DNA from: Thermodesulfobacteriota bacterium
Lineage (GTDB): Bacteria; Desulfobacterota; Syntrophobacteria; BM002
Assembly (NCBI GenBank): GCA_947259475.1
Contig: CAMYLW010000127.1
Location: 1-8,716, forward strand
Reading direction: 5' to 3'
Length of the DNA: 8,716 bases
Under the pieces are notes generated by a model that worked only from the letters and a program-made list of their open reading frames with translations, ran no database searches and had not been told where the DNA came from. The translations under genes and the position numbers were made by a program. This document shows positions 1-6,785 of the stretch, in pieces (position 1 is the first letter of the stretch; every line of letters begins with the position of its first letter).

Positions 1-301
1 AGTCATCTTCCCCCTTTGGCAAAGGGGGATCGAGGGGGATTTTGCTGCGCCTTCATCTAGCCGGAAACGATGCATTGTCTTTCTGAGCCCTTCGACCCCT
101 TCGACAGGCTCAGGACAGGTTCCGCGAAGAATCTCCGGCCGGTCTTGTAAATATGAGATTCTTCGTCGTCCCGCCCCAGCGGGACTCCTCAGAATGACAA
201 ACAAAGTACGGGGTTCCAGCAGTTCTACCCTTCAACCATAGAGGCAAATATGGTATGCTGCACTTTCATCTGCATAAATAAAATGCTGCTAGCAGACGAA
301 A
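1..301. repeat. Gene-free leader made of adjacent short palindromes
   Basis: No coding frame is supported here. Four inverted repeats lie almost end to end: a 9-bp perfect stem at 9-17/21-29 (T/C-rich arm, 3-base loop); a 7-bp stem at 83-89/107-113; an 11-bp perfect pair at 125-135/155-165 enclosing the self-complementary octamer CCGGCCGG (135-142); and a 7-bp stem at 168-174/179-185 with loop CCCA. Each resembles the dispersed intergenic repeats common in environmental genomes, but that cannot be tested from one window. The remaining part, 200-301, is AT-richer and holds only a weak promoter candidate. Confidence 0.6.
231..259 (+). promoter_or_regulatory. Weak candidate promoter for the cysteine-rich small gene
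   Basis: An extended -10-like motif, TGGTATGCT, lies at 251-259, about 43 bases before the ATG at 302. The hexamer 17 bases upstream (TTCAAC, 231-236) matches the sigma-70 -35 consensus poorly. It is the only promoter-like site seen between the palindrome cluster and the gene. This is pattern matching only. Confidence 0.2.
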
Positions 302-544
302 ATGAAAGAAAGCACCAAAAGAGAGCTTGAAGAGCTCATAGGCCAGATTAAGTGTCCAAAAGACTTTGTTTGCTATAGATCCGGATTACAAGAGCTTTGC
401 AAAGCTGAAGACATTGGCATGAAATCCTATCTCAAGTGCTTGGAAGAAAACCCAAGAGAATGTGTGTTCTCACAGGGTTACGCGGAATCTCATTATTGCA
501 CCTGTCCTCTTCGCTGCCATATTGCGAAAAAAGAGGGCAAATGA
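302..544 (+). CDS. Cysteine-rich 80-residue protein of unknown function
   Basis: I cannot assign a function. The protein is 80 residues with eight cysteines (18, 24, 33, 46, 54, 66, 68, 72) and histidines at 64 and 73. The C-terminal cluster C-T-C-P-L-R-C-H is the strongest motif and looks suited to binding zinc or an iron-sulfur centre, or to forming disulfides. There is no signal peptide or membrane segment, so a cytoplasmic metal-binding role is more likely than a secreted disulfide-rich one. The N-terminus is charged and probably helical. The composition is non-random and the frame is open from a plausible ATG, but the ribosome-binding site is poor. It resembles, from memory, small conserved proteins of sulfate-reducing bacteria that end in a CPLR-type motif. 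The next gene starts 96 bases downstream, so co-transcription with pqiA is possible but not shown. Confidence 0.7.
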   Translation: MKESTKRELEELIGQIKCPKDFVCYRSGLQELCKAEDIGMKSYLKCLEENPRECVFSQGYAESHYCTCPLRCHIAKKEGK

Positions 545-602
545 CCAAGCCTAAAAAGAATCCCACGAATTATCTCCCATGATATTGTTTTGGGCATCTG
601 AT

Positions 603-618
603 GTGGGGATAGCTCCAC
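603..618 (+). promoter_or_regulatory. Small hairpin just upstream of pqiA
   Basis: A 6-bp stem (603-608 with 613-618, one G-T pair) with loop ATAG ends 22 bases before the first pqiA ATG. It could shape the leader RNA of the operon. It is short enough to occur by chance and has no T tract, so it is not called a terminator. Confidence 0.2.
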
Positions 619-640
619 TGCTACCTAAGGTTGGAGATTG

Positions 641-1243
641 ATGACGAAATCCCTTATAGCCTGTCACGAGTGTGACTTGCTCCACCAAGTTCAGCCCTTG
701 CCGGAGGGAGGTGCCGCTCGGTGCGTGCGCTGCGATGCGCTTTTGTACTCTCAGAAAAAAGACAGTCTCGATCGCACCCTGGCACTGACCATTGCAGGAC
801 TCGTTCTTCTTATCGTTGCCAACATCTTCCCCTTTCTGGCCATGAAGAGTAAAGGTCTGGTGCGAGAGACCACCCTGATCACCGGAATAAAGGGGCTGTA
901 TCTTCAGGGAATGGAGGCTCTGGCGCTGCTTGTTTTCCTCACTATCATCCTGGTGCCACTTGTTCATATAGCAGGCCTGCTCTACGTCCTGGTGCCGCTG
1001 AAGAGAAACCGGGTGCCCCGGAACCTCGCTTTGGTCTACCGCTTCATCCGAAGTCTGCAGCCCTGGGCTATGATGGAAGTTTTCATGCTCGGCATTCTGG
1101 TCTCCTACGTCAAACTGGGCAAGATGGCAACTATCGTTCCGGGGTTAGCCCTCTACTCCTTTGTAGTACTGATATTCGTATTGGCAGGCGCTGCGGCATC
1201 TCTGGATCCGCGGATTGTCTGGGATAGACTGGGAGAGAGTTAA
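641..1243 (+). CDS. pqiA: PqiA-domain inner-membrane protein, first of a pair
   Basis: This is a 200-residue protein with a single PqiA domain. The cytoplasmic N-terminus carries a zinc-ribbon-like pair, C8-x2-C11 and C28-x2-C31. Four hydrophobic segments follow at about 47-67, 92-118, 141-159 and 166-187, with family hallmarks ANIFPF (60-65), QPWAMMEVFMLG (140-151) and SLDPRIVWD (187-195). PqiA is the inner-membrane partner of the MCE protein PqiB. In Escherichia coli one chain of about 420 residues holds two such domains; here each domain is its own gene. I chose the ATG at 641, not the TTG directly before it, because GGAG at 633-636 and AAGG at 627-630 precede it. The stop overlaps the next start (TAATG), indicating translational coupling. 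Confidence 0.9.
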   Translation: MTKSLIACHECDLLHQVQPLPEGGAARCVRCDALLYSQKKDSLDRTLALTIAGLVLLIVANIFPFLAMKSKGLVRETTLITGIKGLYLQGMEALALLVFLTIILVPLVHIAGLLYVLVPLKRNRVPRNLALVYRFIRSLQPWAMMEVFMLGILVSYVKLGKMATIVPGLALYSFVVLIFVLAGAAASLDPRIVWDRLGES

Positions 1244-1869
1244 TGAACGACACTTCCATGACTGCTGCTTCCGCCTCCTTGCTGAGTTGCCACAGTTGCA
1301 ATCTCCTCTCGAAAATGAGTGGCTCCCATGGCCACGCCCATGCACTATGTCCACGCTGTGGGGCACCTTTGCATCAACGCAAGACCAACAGCCTGACGCG
1401 CACCTGGGCCCTGGTCATAGCCGCCTTTATCTTTTACATACCAGCAAATGTGCTCCCCATTACCGTTGTTACCTCTTTGGGCAAAACCCAAGCCGATACC
1501 ATTATGAGTGGGGTGATCTATTTCATGTTAACCGGTATGTGGCCTATCGCCCTGGTGATCTTCGTTGCAAGTGTAGCCGTGCCGTTAATAAAGCTCTTTG
1601 TTCTTAGCTTCTTGTTGATTTCGGTTCAGCGCAAATGGAAATGGCGACCAAAGGATCGCACCCGCTTGTACCGCATTGCCGAGGCTGTTGGTCGCTGGTC
1701 CATGGTGGATATTTTCGTGGTTACTATTTTGGTGGCTCTGGTGAAACTTGGCGGCCTGGCGACAATCGACGCCGGGCCGGCTGCTAGTTATTTTGCGGCG
1801 GTGGTGGTGACCACCATCTTTGCCGCCATGAGCTTCGACCCCAGGCTTATCTGGGATGTAATGGAGTAG
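1243..1869 (+). CDS. pqiA: PqiA-domain inner-membrane protein, second of a pair
   Basis: This is the second single-domain PqiA protein, 208 residues, corresponding to the C-terminal half of a two-domain PqiA. It has C16-x2-C19 and C36-x2-C39 at the N-terminus, then four membrane segments, with IPANVLPI (66-73) and the late family motifs GRWSMVDIF and MSFDPRLIWD. A histidine-rich stretch (HGHAH, 29-33) lies between the two cysteine pairs and might also bind metal. The ATG shares one base with the previous stop and follows GGGAGAGAG, a strong ribosome-binding site. An alternative ATG lies five codons in. It probably forms a heteromer with the preceding protein to replace the fused form. pqiB begins four bases after its stop. 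Confidence 0.9.
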   Translation: MNDTSMTAASASLLSCHSCNLLSKMSGSHGHAHALCPRCGAPLHQRKTNSLTRTWALVIAAFIFYIPANVLPITVVTSLGKTQADTIMSGVIYFMLTGMWPIALVIFVASVAVPLIKLFVLSFLLISVQRKWKWRPKDRTRLYRIAEAVGRWSMVDIFVVTILVALVKLGGLATIDAGPAASYFAAVVVTTIFAAMSFDPRLIWDVME

Positions 1870-1873
1870 AGGT

Positions 1874-2419
1874 ATGGCTGAGCAAAACACGAGTGAATCA
1901 AGATTCAAGGATGCACCCGAGGCTGTTGTCAAGGTGCGGAAACAATTTTCCATCGTCTGGGTGGTGCCGCTGGTTGCTCTCCTGATCGGAGGGTGGCTCG
2001 CCTTTAAAGCGATTTCGGAAAAGGGTCCGACCATCACCATAACCTTTAAGACCGCTGAAGGGCTGGAAGCCGGCAAGACCAAGGTCAAGTACAAGGACGT
2101 GGAGGTCGGCCTGGTGGAATCCATCACTTTAGCTAAGGGTGGTTCCCACGTTATTGTCACAGCAGAAATGGTCCATGGCGCAGAGCCCCATCTCACTGAG
2201 AACACCCGATTTTGGGTGGAGCGGGCCCGGATCGGCGCCGGCGGGGCCTCCGGGCTCGGAACCCTCTTTGCGGGCGCCTATATCGGCATCGACCTTGGGC
2301 AACCTGGTGGGAAGCAGACCCTATCTTTTAAAGGGCTAGAGATAGCCCCCGTGGTTACCACAGGGTTGCCCGGCAGCCATTTCCTTTATAGATGCCCCCC
2401 ATCATGGGGATGTTTTTGA
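1874..2419 (+). CDS. pqiB: PqiB N-terminal fragment (gene broken): membrane anchor and first MCE domain
   Basis: PqiB is an MCE-family protein anchored in the inner membrane whose three MCE domains and C-terminal helices build a periplasmic conduit for lipids. This frame gives 181 residues: a charged N-terminus, one membrane helix at about 27-48, and a complete first MCE domain at about 51-143 (GLEAGKTKVKYKDVEVG, then ENTRFWVERARIG). A linker VVTTGLPGSHF follows, ending at F170. This is the conserved entry into the second MCE domain. From base 2384 on, the frame reads unrelated residues and stops at TGA 2417-2419. The rest of PqiB continues in another frame (next entry). The full gene would run 1874-3371, about 500 codons, against roughly 545 for the family. 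GGAG at 1863-1866 serves as ribosome-binding site. Best treated as part of a pseudogene or an assembly error. Confidence 0.8.
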   Translation: MAEQNTSESRFKDAPEAVVKVRKQFSIVWVVPLVALLIGGWLAFKAISEKGPTITITFKTAEGLEAGKTKVKYKDVEVGLVESITLAKGGSHVIVTAEMVHGAEPHLTENTRFWVERARIGAGGASGLGTLFAGAYIGIDLGQPGGKQTLSFKGLEIAPVVTTGLPGSHFLYRCPPSWGCF

Positions 2420-2453
2420 AAATACCCGTTTCTGGAACGCCTCGGGGCTGGAT

Positions 2454-3371
2454 GTGGCCGTTGACGCCAGCGGTATCAGGGTCAACACCGAGTCCTTTTT
2501 GACCATGATGATCGGGGGAATTGCCTACGATACCCCGGCCAATCTCGAGCCTGGAGCTCTCGCTCAAGAGGGTGCCACATTTAAGTTGTATGAGAGCCGC
2601 GAGAAGATCTTTGAGAAGCAGTATGTGGAGAGGAGTCCGTGGCTACTGTACTTCGATGGTTCGGTCAGGGGCCTTGCTGTCGGGGCGCCGGTGGAATTAC
2701 AGGGCATTAAAATCGGGGAGGTTACCGATATAACATTGGAATTCGATTGGGAAAAACTGGCCTTTCGCATCCCTGTTCTGATTGAGCTGGAACCACAAAG
2801 GATTAAATTTATTGGCAGGGAAACAATGGACAAGAAACGTGGTATGGAGATCCTGGTGGAGAAGGGTCTCAGGGCCCAGATCAAAACGGGGAGCCTTTTG
2901 ACCGGGCAACTATTAGTTGGTCTGGACATTCATCCAGATGCACCTCCGGCAAAGATCAACTGGGATGGGAGGTATCCTGAACTGCCCACCATACCAACGT
3001 CTATGGAAGAGATCACCAGCGGTGTAACTCGCATAGTTGAAAAGCTGGACACCATCCCCCTGGAGCAGATCGGCAAAGATCTCCAGAAGACCATGGCAAA
3101 CCTGAGCAAGACCACCGCAGAGCTGCAAACGCTGGTGCAAAAACTCGATGCCAATGTTGCCCCTGCCGCCACCGACACCTTGAAGCAGGCTCAGACAACA
3201 CTCGTTAAGGTAGACAGGCTTCTGAATGCAGACTCTCCCACAGGATATGAGTTGAAGCGCGCTCTGGCAGAGCTTGCCGAGGCGGCGCGCAATATTAGCA
3301 TCCTGATGGATTACCTAGAACGACATCCGGATTCCGTGATTTTCGGAAAGGAACAGAGCAATGAAAAATAG
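2454..3371 (+). CDS. pqiB: PqiB C-terminal fragment (gene broken): end of second MCE domain, third MCE domain, helical tail
   Basis: This is the remainder of PqiB in the frame shifted relative to the N-terminal part. PqiB-like sequence is readable from about 2385 (FIDAPHHGDVFENTRFWNAS), upstream of the GTG at 2454, so this GTG is probably not a true start and has no convincing ribosome-binding site. From the GTG, the end of MCE domain 2 (VNTESFLTMMIGGIAYDTP) comes first. Then comes MCE domain 3 at about 62-160 (FDGSVRGLAVGAPVELQGIKIGEV). A helical, coiled-coil-prone stretch follows at about 185-260, and last the typical PqiB tail ELAEAARNISILMDYLERHP. The C-terminus is intact and overlaps pqiC by 11 bases. 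Without the missing part of domain 2 and without restoring the frame, a working PqiB is unlikely. Confidence 0.8.
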   Translation: MAVDASGIRVNTESFLTMMIGGIAYDTPANLEPGALAQEGATFKLYESREKIFEKQYVERSPWLLYFDGSVRGLAVGAPVELQGIKIGEVTDITLEFDWEKLAFRIPVLIELEPQRIKFIGRETMDKKRGMEILVEKGLRAQIKTGSLLTGQLLVGLDIHPDAPPAKINWDGRYPELPTIPTSMEEITSGVTRIVEKLDTIPLEQIGKDLQKTMANLSKTTAELQTLVQKLDANVAPAATDTLKQAQTTLVKVDRLLNADSPTGYELKRALAELAEAARNISILMDYLERHPDSVIFGKEQSNEK

Positions 3372-3978
3372 AGCACGCTTGGGGAACATAGGTTGGGCAT
3401 TCTTGCTTCTGGTCTTTTTTGTTGCTGCCTGTAGCAGCACACCGCCTGTGGCCTATTATACCCTGAACACCTTGCCCGAGATGCAACAGGAGATTCCTGC
3501 AGCCGTTATGGATGATACCCTTGCCATCGGCGTCGGCCCGGTGGAGTTTCCTCAATTTCTCGACAGACCTCAGATCGTCACGCGAAAAAGCCAAAACCAG
3601 ATAGAGGTATCCGAATTCCATCGATGGGCTGGCTCCTTTCCAGGAGATTTCTCCCGGGTTCTGGCGAAAAACATTTCGATTCTCCTGCCCTCGGATCGAG
3701 TGGCCGTGTATCCCTGGGGAGAACAATTCTCCCCCACCTATCGGGTAAAACTGGATGTGGAACAGTTTGACGGTCAATTGGGTGAGCGTGTTGTGCTGGA
3801 CGTCACCTGGATGGTGACGGGTCATGAAGGAACTAACAAGCTGGTAGTGCGAAAATCCCTTATAGAAGAGCCGGTGTCAGATAAGACCTACGAAGCGTTG
3901 GTTGTGGCCGAGAGCAACGCCCTGGTCACCCTCAGCCGGACAATAGTCGAGGAACTAAGAAAATTGGGTACACCCTAA
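3361..3978 (+). CDS. pqiC: PqiC outer-membrane lipoprotein
   Basis: PqiC is the lipoprotein partner of PqiB, thought to dock the MCE assembly at the outer membrane (ABC-type transport auxiliary lipoprotein family). The 205-residue product has a basic start, a hydrophobic stretch (about 10-21) and the lipobox V-A-A-C with the lipidated cysteine at 24. Serine follows the cysteine, and the absence of aspartate at that position favours outer-membrane sorting. The mature part shows family features: VAYYTLN, IGVGPVEFPQFLDRPQIV, and EFHRWAGSFPGDFSRVLAKNI. The ATG overlaps the end of pqiB by 11 bases and is preceded by AAAGGA, so translation is coupled. The gene looks intact even though pqiB is broken. 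The stop codon lies inside the left arm of an inverted repeat. Confidence 0.9.
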   Translation: MKNRARLGNIGWAFLLLVFFVAACSSTPPVAYYTLNTLPEMQQEIPAAVMDDTLAIGVGPVEFPQFLDRPQIVTRKSQNQIEVSEFHRWAGSFPGDFSRVLAKNISILLPSDRVAVYPWGEQFSPTYRVKLDVEQFDGQLGERVVLDVTWMVTGHEGTNKLVVRKSLIEEPVSDKTYEALVVAESNALVTLSRTIVEELRKLGTP

Positions 3979-4014
3979 TGTTGCAGACCCACATTGGGTA
4001 TCCAACATTAGGGT
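3972..4014. repeat. Perfect 12-bp inverted repeat across the pqiC stop, with a nested hairpin
   Basis: The arms ACCCTAATGTTG (3972-3983) and CAACATTAGGGT (4003-4014) are exactly complementary. The 19-base loop holds a second stem, ACCCA/TGGGT (3987-3991/3995-3999), with a 3-base loop. The pqiC stop TAA (3976-3978) is in the left arm, and the ribosome-binding site of the next gene starts five bases after the right arm. No T tract follows on either strand, so it is not a canonical terminator. An RNA stem affecting stability or read-through, or a dimeric protein-binding site, is possible. Confidence 0.75.
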
Positions 4015-4034
4015 AACTAGGAAAGGTCTGAGCA

Positions 4035-5447
4035 ATGCGGATGTACATTGCCGGACAATGGACTGAAGCCCAAGATACCATCGAAGTGCTCAACCCTTTC
4101 GATGGCAGCCTTGTGGATACCGCACCTCATGCCGGCCCCAAGGAGGTGGACCAGGCACTTGAGAGCGCCACCAGAGGCGCGCGGGTCATGGCTGAACTGC
4201 CTGCCTATGAACGTTATAGCATCCTCACCAAGACAGCCGGCCTGCTCAGGGAGAACCAGGAAGACTTTGCTCGTCTTATCTCCAAGGAATCAGGCAAAGC
4301 CCTGTGGGAGTCCAGATTCGAGGTCGTCCGGGCCGCAGAAACCATAGAACTATCTGCTGAAGAGGCAAAAAGAATCCGCGGGGAAACCATCCCTCTTGAT
4401 GCGGCCTCAGGGGGACAGGGAAAGTTTGGCTTCACCCTCAGGGTGCCGTGCGGTGTGGTGGTTGCCATCAGCCCCTTCAACTTCCCCCTGAACCTCCTTT
4501 GCCACAAAGTCGGACCTGCTTTGGCGGCCGGCAACGCGGTGATCGCCAAACCCCCCACCGACACCCCGCTCTCCGCTCTCCGCTTCACTGAATTGCTCCT
4601 GGAGGCTGGTCTGCCCCCCGAAGGTATCCAATGCGTCACCGGACCTGGCGCTTCAGTTGGCGAGCAACTCTGTGCAGATCCTCGGGTCCGAAAGATCTCT
4701 TTTACGGGCAGCCCCAGCGTGGGCGAAAGAATCTGCCAGGTTGCAGGCATCAAGAAAGTCACCATGGAACTGGGGTCCAACTCGCCCTTAATAATCATGC
4801 CGGATGCCGATCTTGAGCAGGTTGCCCGAGCAACGGCTGCCACCGGCTACGCCCTCGCCGGCCAGGTATGTATCTCAACCCAGAGAGTGCTGGTCAATGA
4901 TCAGGTTTACGAAGACTTCCTGGATGTGCTCCGACCGGAGGTTGAAGCCATTGTCACCGGCAATCCCCTGGAGGAGCAAACCCAGATGGGGCCAATGATC
5001 AGGGAGCCTGATGCCATCCGGGTGGAAGAGTGGATCAACGAGGCGCTCAGCAGCGGGGCCAGACTGATTACCGGCGGCAGTCGCCACGGAAACCTTGTTT
5101 CCCCTACAGTGGTCGCCGACGTGGATGCCAAGGAAAGGATTTCTTGCGACGAACTCTTCGGTCCGGCCGTGGCAGTCACTCGCTTCAACGACATAGATCA
5201 GGCTATTGCTCTGGCCAATGACTCCACGTATGGTCTCAGTGCCGGAATTTTTACTCGCAATCTGGATTGGGCCATGAAGTTCATTCATGAAGTCCACAGC
5301 GGCAATCTCATGGTCAACTGGGGGCCGCAGTGGCGGGTGGATCTCATGCCATACGGGGGATTGAAACAAAGTGGGTTTGGCAAGGAGGGTCCTCGTTATG
5401 CGGTGGAGGAGATGACCGAGTTAAAAATGGTGGTGTTTCATCTTTAG
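4035..5447 (+). CDS. NAD(P)-dependent aldehyde dehydrogenase, lactaldehyde/GapN-like
   Basis: This 470-residue enzyme of the aldehyde dehydrogenase superfamily would oxidise an aldehyde to a carboxylate with NAD or NADP in the cytoplasm. The full fold is present: oxyanion asparagine N149 (PFNFP), K172 (AKPP) of the cofactor site, FTGS at 223-226, general-base glutamate E245 (MELGSNSP), catalytic cysteine C279 (GQVCIS), and E373 (DELFGP), which usually contacts the cofactor ribose. The C-terminal YGGLKQSGFGKEG is also typical. Overall it reads like the short lactaldehyde or non-phosphorylating glyceraldehyde-3-phosphate dehydrogenase group (Methanocaldococcus MJ1411 type); sulfoacetaldehyde or another aldehyde is equally possible, and the substrate cannot be set from sequence. 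AGGAAAGG (4019-4026) lies 8 bases before the ATG. It follows pqiC closely, but no functional link is evident. Confidence 0.93.
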   Translation: MRMYIAGQWTEAQDTIEVLNPFDGSLVDTAPHAGPKEVDQALESATRGARVMAELPAYERYSILTKTAGLLRENQEDFARLISKESGKALWESRFEVVRAAETIELSAEEAKRIRGETIPLDAASGGQGKFGFTLRVPCGVVVAISPFNFPLNLLCHKVGPALAAGNAVIAKPPTDTPLSALRFTELLLEAGLPPEGIQCVTGPGASVGEQLCADPRVRKISFTGSPSVGERICQVAGIKKVTMELGSNSPLIIMPDADLEQVARATAATGYALAGQVCISTQRVLVNDQVYEDFLDVLRPEVEAIVTGNPLEEQTQMGPMIREPDAIRVEEWINEALSSGARLITGGSRHGNLVSPTVVADVDAKERISCDELFGPAVAVTRFNDIDQAIALANDSTYGLSAGIFTRNLDWAMKFIHEVHSGNLMVNWGPQWRVDLMPYGGLKQSGFGKEGPRYAVEEMTELKMVVFHL

Positions 5448-5738
5448 GAATCTGGAGTATTGGAGAGTTGGAGTACTGCAGCGTTGCAAAATATCAAATT
5501 CCAAGCACCAAATCTCAAGGTGTCAGGTGTCGGGTGTCAGGTGTCAGGGAAGAAAAACAAGAAACTGAAACCTGTCGAAGATCCCGTCTGAAGCGAAGCG
5601 ACAGCGGGGAACACTGCTTGCCGCGCCGAAGCCCTTGAGGCGAAGGCGGGAACACTGAAACCTCAGTCTTTGTGATTTGGGATTTCTATTCGTCCAATAC
5701 TCCAAAAGCTGGGTGGCAGCGCCCAACTCGTTAAAAAG
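5448..5738. repeat. Gene-free spacer with short tandem words
   Basis: No coding frame is convincing. Three 8-base units (TGGAGTAT, TGGAGAGT, TGGAGTAC) run at 5453-5476. Four 7-base units of GGTGTCA, one with a final G, run at 5519-5546. The string GGGAACACTG occurs twice (5607-5617 with one extra G, and 5648-5656), and CTGAAACCT twice (from about 5565 and 5656). This is the style of low-complexity intergenic repeat seen elsewhere in the window. No clear terminator for the aldehyde dehydrogenase gene lies before 5739. Confidence 0.5.
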
Positions 5739-5762
5739 AAGGCCCGCTTTTCAGCGGGCCTT
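5732..5762 (-). terminator. Intrinsic terminator for the MipA gene, possibly bidirectional
   Basis: A perfect 10-bp G+C-rich stem, AAGGCCCGCT at 5739-5748 and its complement at 5753-5762, closes a 4-base loop. Read on the minus strand, the stem runs into TTCTTTTTAA, a good T tract, 66 bases past the stop of the MipA gene. On the plus strand the downstream sequence TTGTCAGTTT is weaker but could also end transcripts coming from the aldehyde dehydrogenase gene, since the two genes converge. Confidence 0.8.
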
Positions 5763-5827
5763 GTCAGTTTACGCTATACTGGTGCGCCCTAAAGGTTCAA
5801 GATGCCAGCGGGGGAGAGTTCCACAAA

Positions 5828-6637
5828 CTAGAAGGAATACTTCACCAAGACTCCAACAATGAACTGATTCTCATTACCTTCGTCATCCACCACCGGACTG
5901 TCCTCCGCATCGCCAACGAGCCGGGTGTAACGCAATATGCCCATGACGCTCCAGTTCTGATAGAAATCATAGTCTGCGGTCAGATTCAGACCAACATCCT
6001 TGAAACCAGAGTCGGCGTCTTTTTTATTGAGACCGCTGCGCCTCGCGTCTCCTCTGTCGACACTAAAATAGGTATTCATATAGTCACCGTCAGCATAGGT
6101 CGTAAAGACGCCGAACCCTAAACTCAGCTGCTCATTGATCGGCAGGTTGTAGCCCCCGTTGAGGGTGGCTAAAAATCCATTTGAATCAGCCACATCAGCT
6201 CTCAACTCTATGCTGGAGCTCCATCTATCAATCTTGACACCGCCAAAGACTCCCAGCATAACTGAGGCGTCAACATTCTGCATGTCATCCACTCTACTGT
6301 TGTCTACATCGGCCCGGCTGCGGATATACTCCAGCATCGGACCAAAGCTCCAGGTGTCGCTCGGAAGCACGTTCCCTCTGATATCGTTTGCTAGGAGCTG
6401 CACGTACTGCCCAGAATCCCAAACCGTCCGAGCATACAGTGCAGGCACGAACCCATAGTCTTCCGACCCCTCGTAGTCTGGGGCCAAACCGAGGCCGATA
6501 CCGATTTCACTTGACTGCACCTCCACATCAGTAGGTATCCAGTTACCTATCACTGCCACCGCAGCAGGTATCCAGGCAACCAGAACTGCAACAAATACCC
6601 CTGTCAACAATATGACGAGAGTCTTTCGTGTTTTCAT
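5828..6637 (-). CDS. MipA/OmpV-family outer-membrane beta-barrel protein
   Basis: The 269-residue product starts with a signal peptide (basic MKTRK, hydrophobic core about 6-22, AVA-type cleavage near residue 29). It ends in phenylalanine after alternating hydrophobic residues (VGVLVKYSF), the usual end of an outer-membrane barrel. Family motifs are clear: GLGLAPDYEGSEDY (47-61), NVDASVMLGVFGG (121-133), DYMNTYFSV (185-193), SGFKDVGLNL (210-219) and RLVGDAEDSPVVDD (239-252). MipA/OmpV proteins have been linked to murein synthesis scaffolding (E. coli MipA) or act as porin-like barrels; the specific role here is unknown. The frame stays open for 48 more codons upstream, but the ATG at 6635-6637 is preferred. 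AAGGAG (6645-6650) sits 7 bases before it and the signal peptide begins there. The gene looks intact and is monocistronic. Confidence 0.9.
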   Translation of the reverse strand: MKTRKTLVILLTGVFVAVLVAWIPAAVAVIGNWIPTDVEVQSSEIGIGLGLAPDYEGSEDYGFVPALYARTVWDSGQYVQLLANDIRGNVLPSDTWSFGPMLEYIRSRADVDNSRVDDMQNVDASVMLGVFGGVKIDRWSSSIELRADVADSNGFLATLNGGYNLPINEQLSLGFGVFTTYADGDYMNTYFSVDRGDARRSGLNKKDADSGFKDVGLNLTADYDFYQNWSVMGILRYTRLVGDAEDSPVVDDEGNENQFIVGVLVKYSF

Positions 6638-6785
6638 CCTTTTTCTCCTTTTTTGTTTGCAATACGTCCACAACTCTGAGTTGGAGCTGAGAGCCACGCC
6701 TACAGATCTAAAAGGCGATATCAGTCTCATCTCGTTTTCTCTTTCTTGACATAGTATGTAAGATCCCACTGAGCTTACCAACGCT

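Noticed and set aside
1..185. rRNA/tRNA or structured non-coding RNA gene at the left edge
   Set aside because: The hairpins do not form a tRNA cloverleaf or any RNA family I recognise. They look like separate small palindromic repeats.
551..967. 138-codon minus-strand frame opposite the first pqiA gene
   Set aside because: It is antisense to a clear PqiA coding region and its translation shows no protein-like features.
2384..2419. Programmed ribosomal frameshift joining the two PqiB frames
   Set aside because: A run of six C (2395-2400) lies at the site, but shifting frame cannot supply the missing core of MCE domain 2. Loss of sequence is the simpler reading.
4214..4843. 209-codon minus-strand frame inside the aldehyde dehydrogenase gene
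   Set aside because: It is a shadow frame: the plus strand carries every catalytic motif of the enzyme across this stretch.
6638..6781. 48-codon upstream extension of the MipA frame
   Set aside because: The extension has no signal-like start, and the ATG at 6637 has an AAGGAG at ideal spacing followed at once by a signal peptide. The upstream frame is open by chance.
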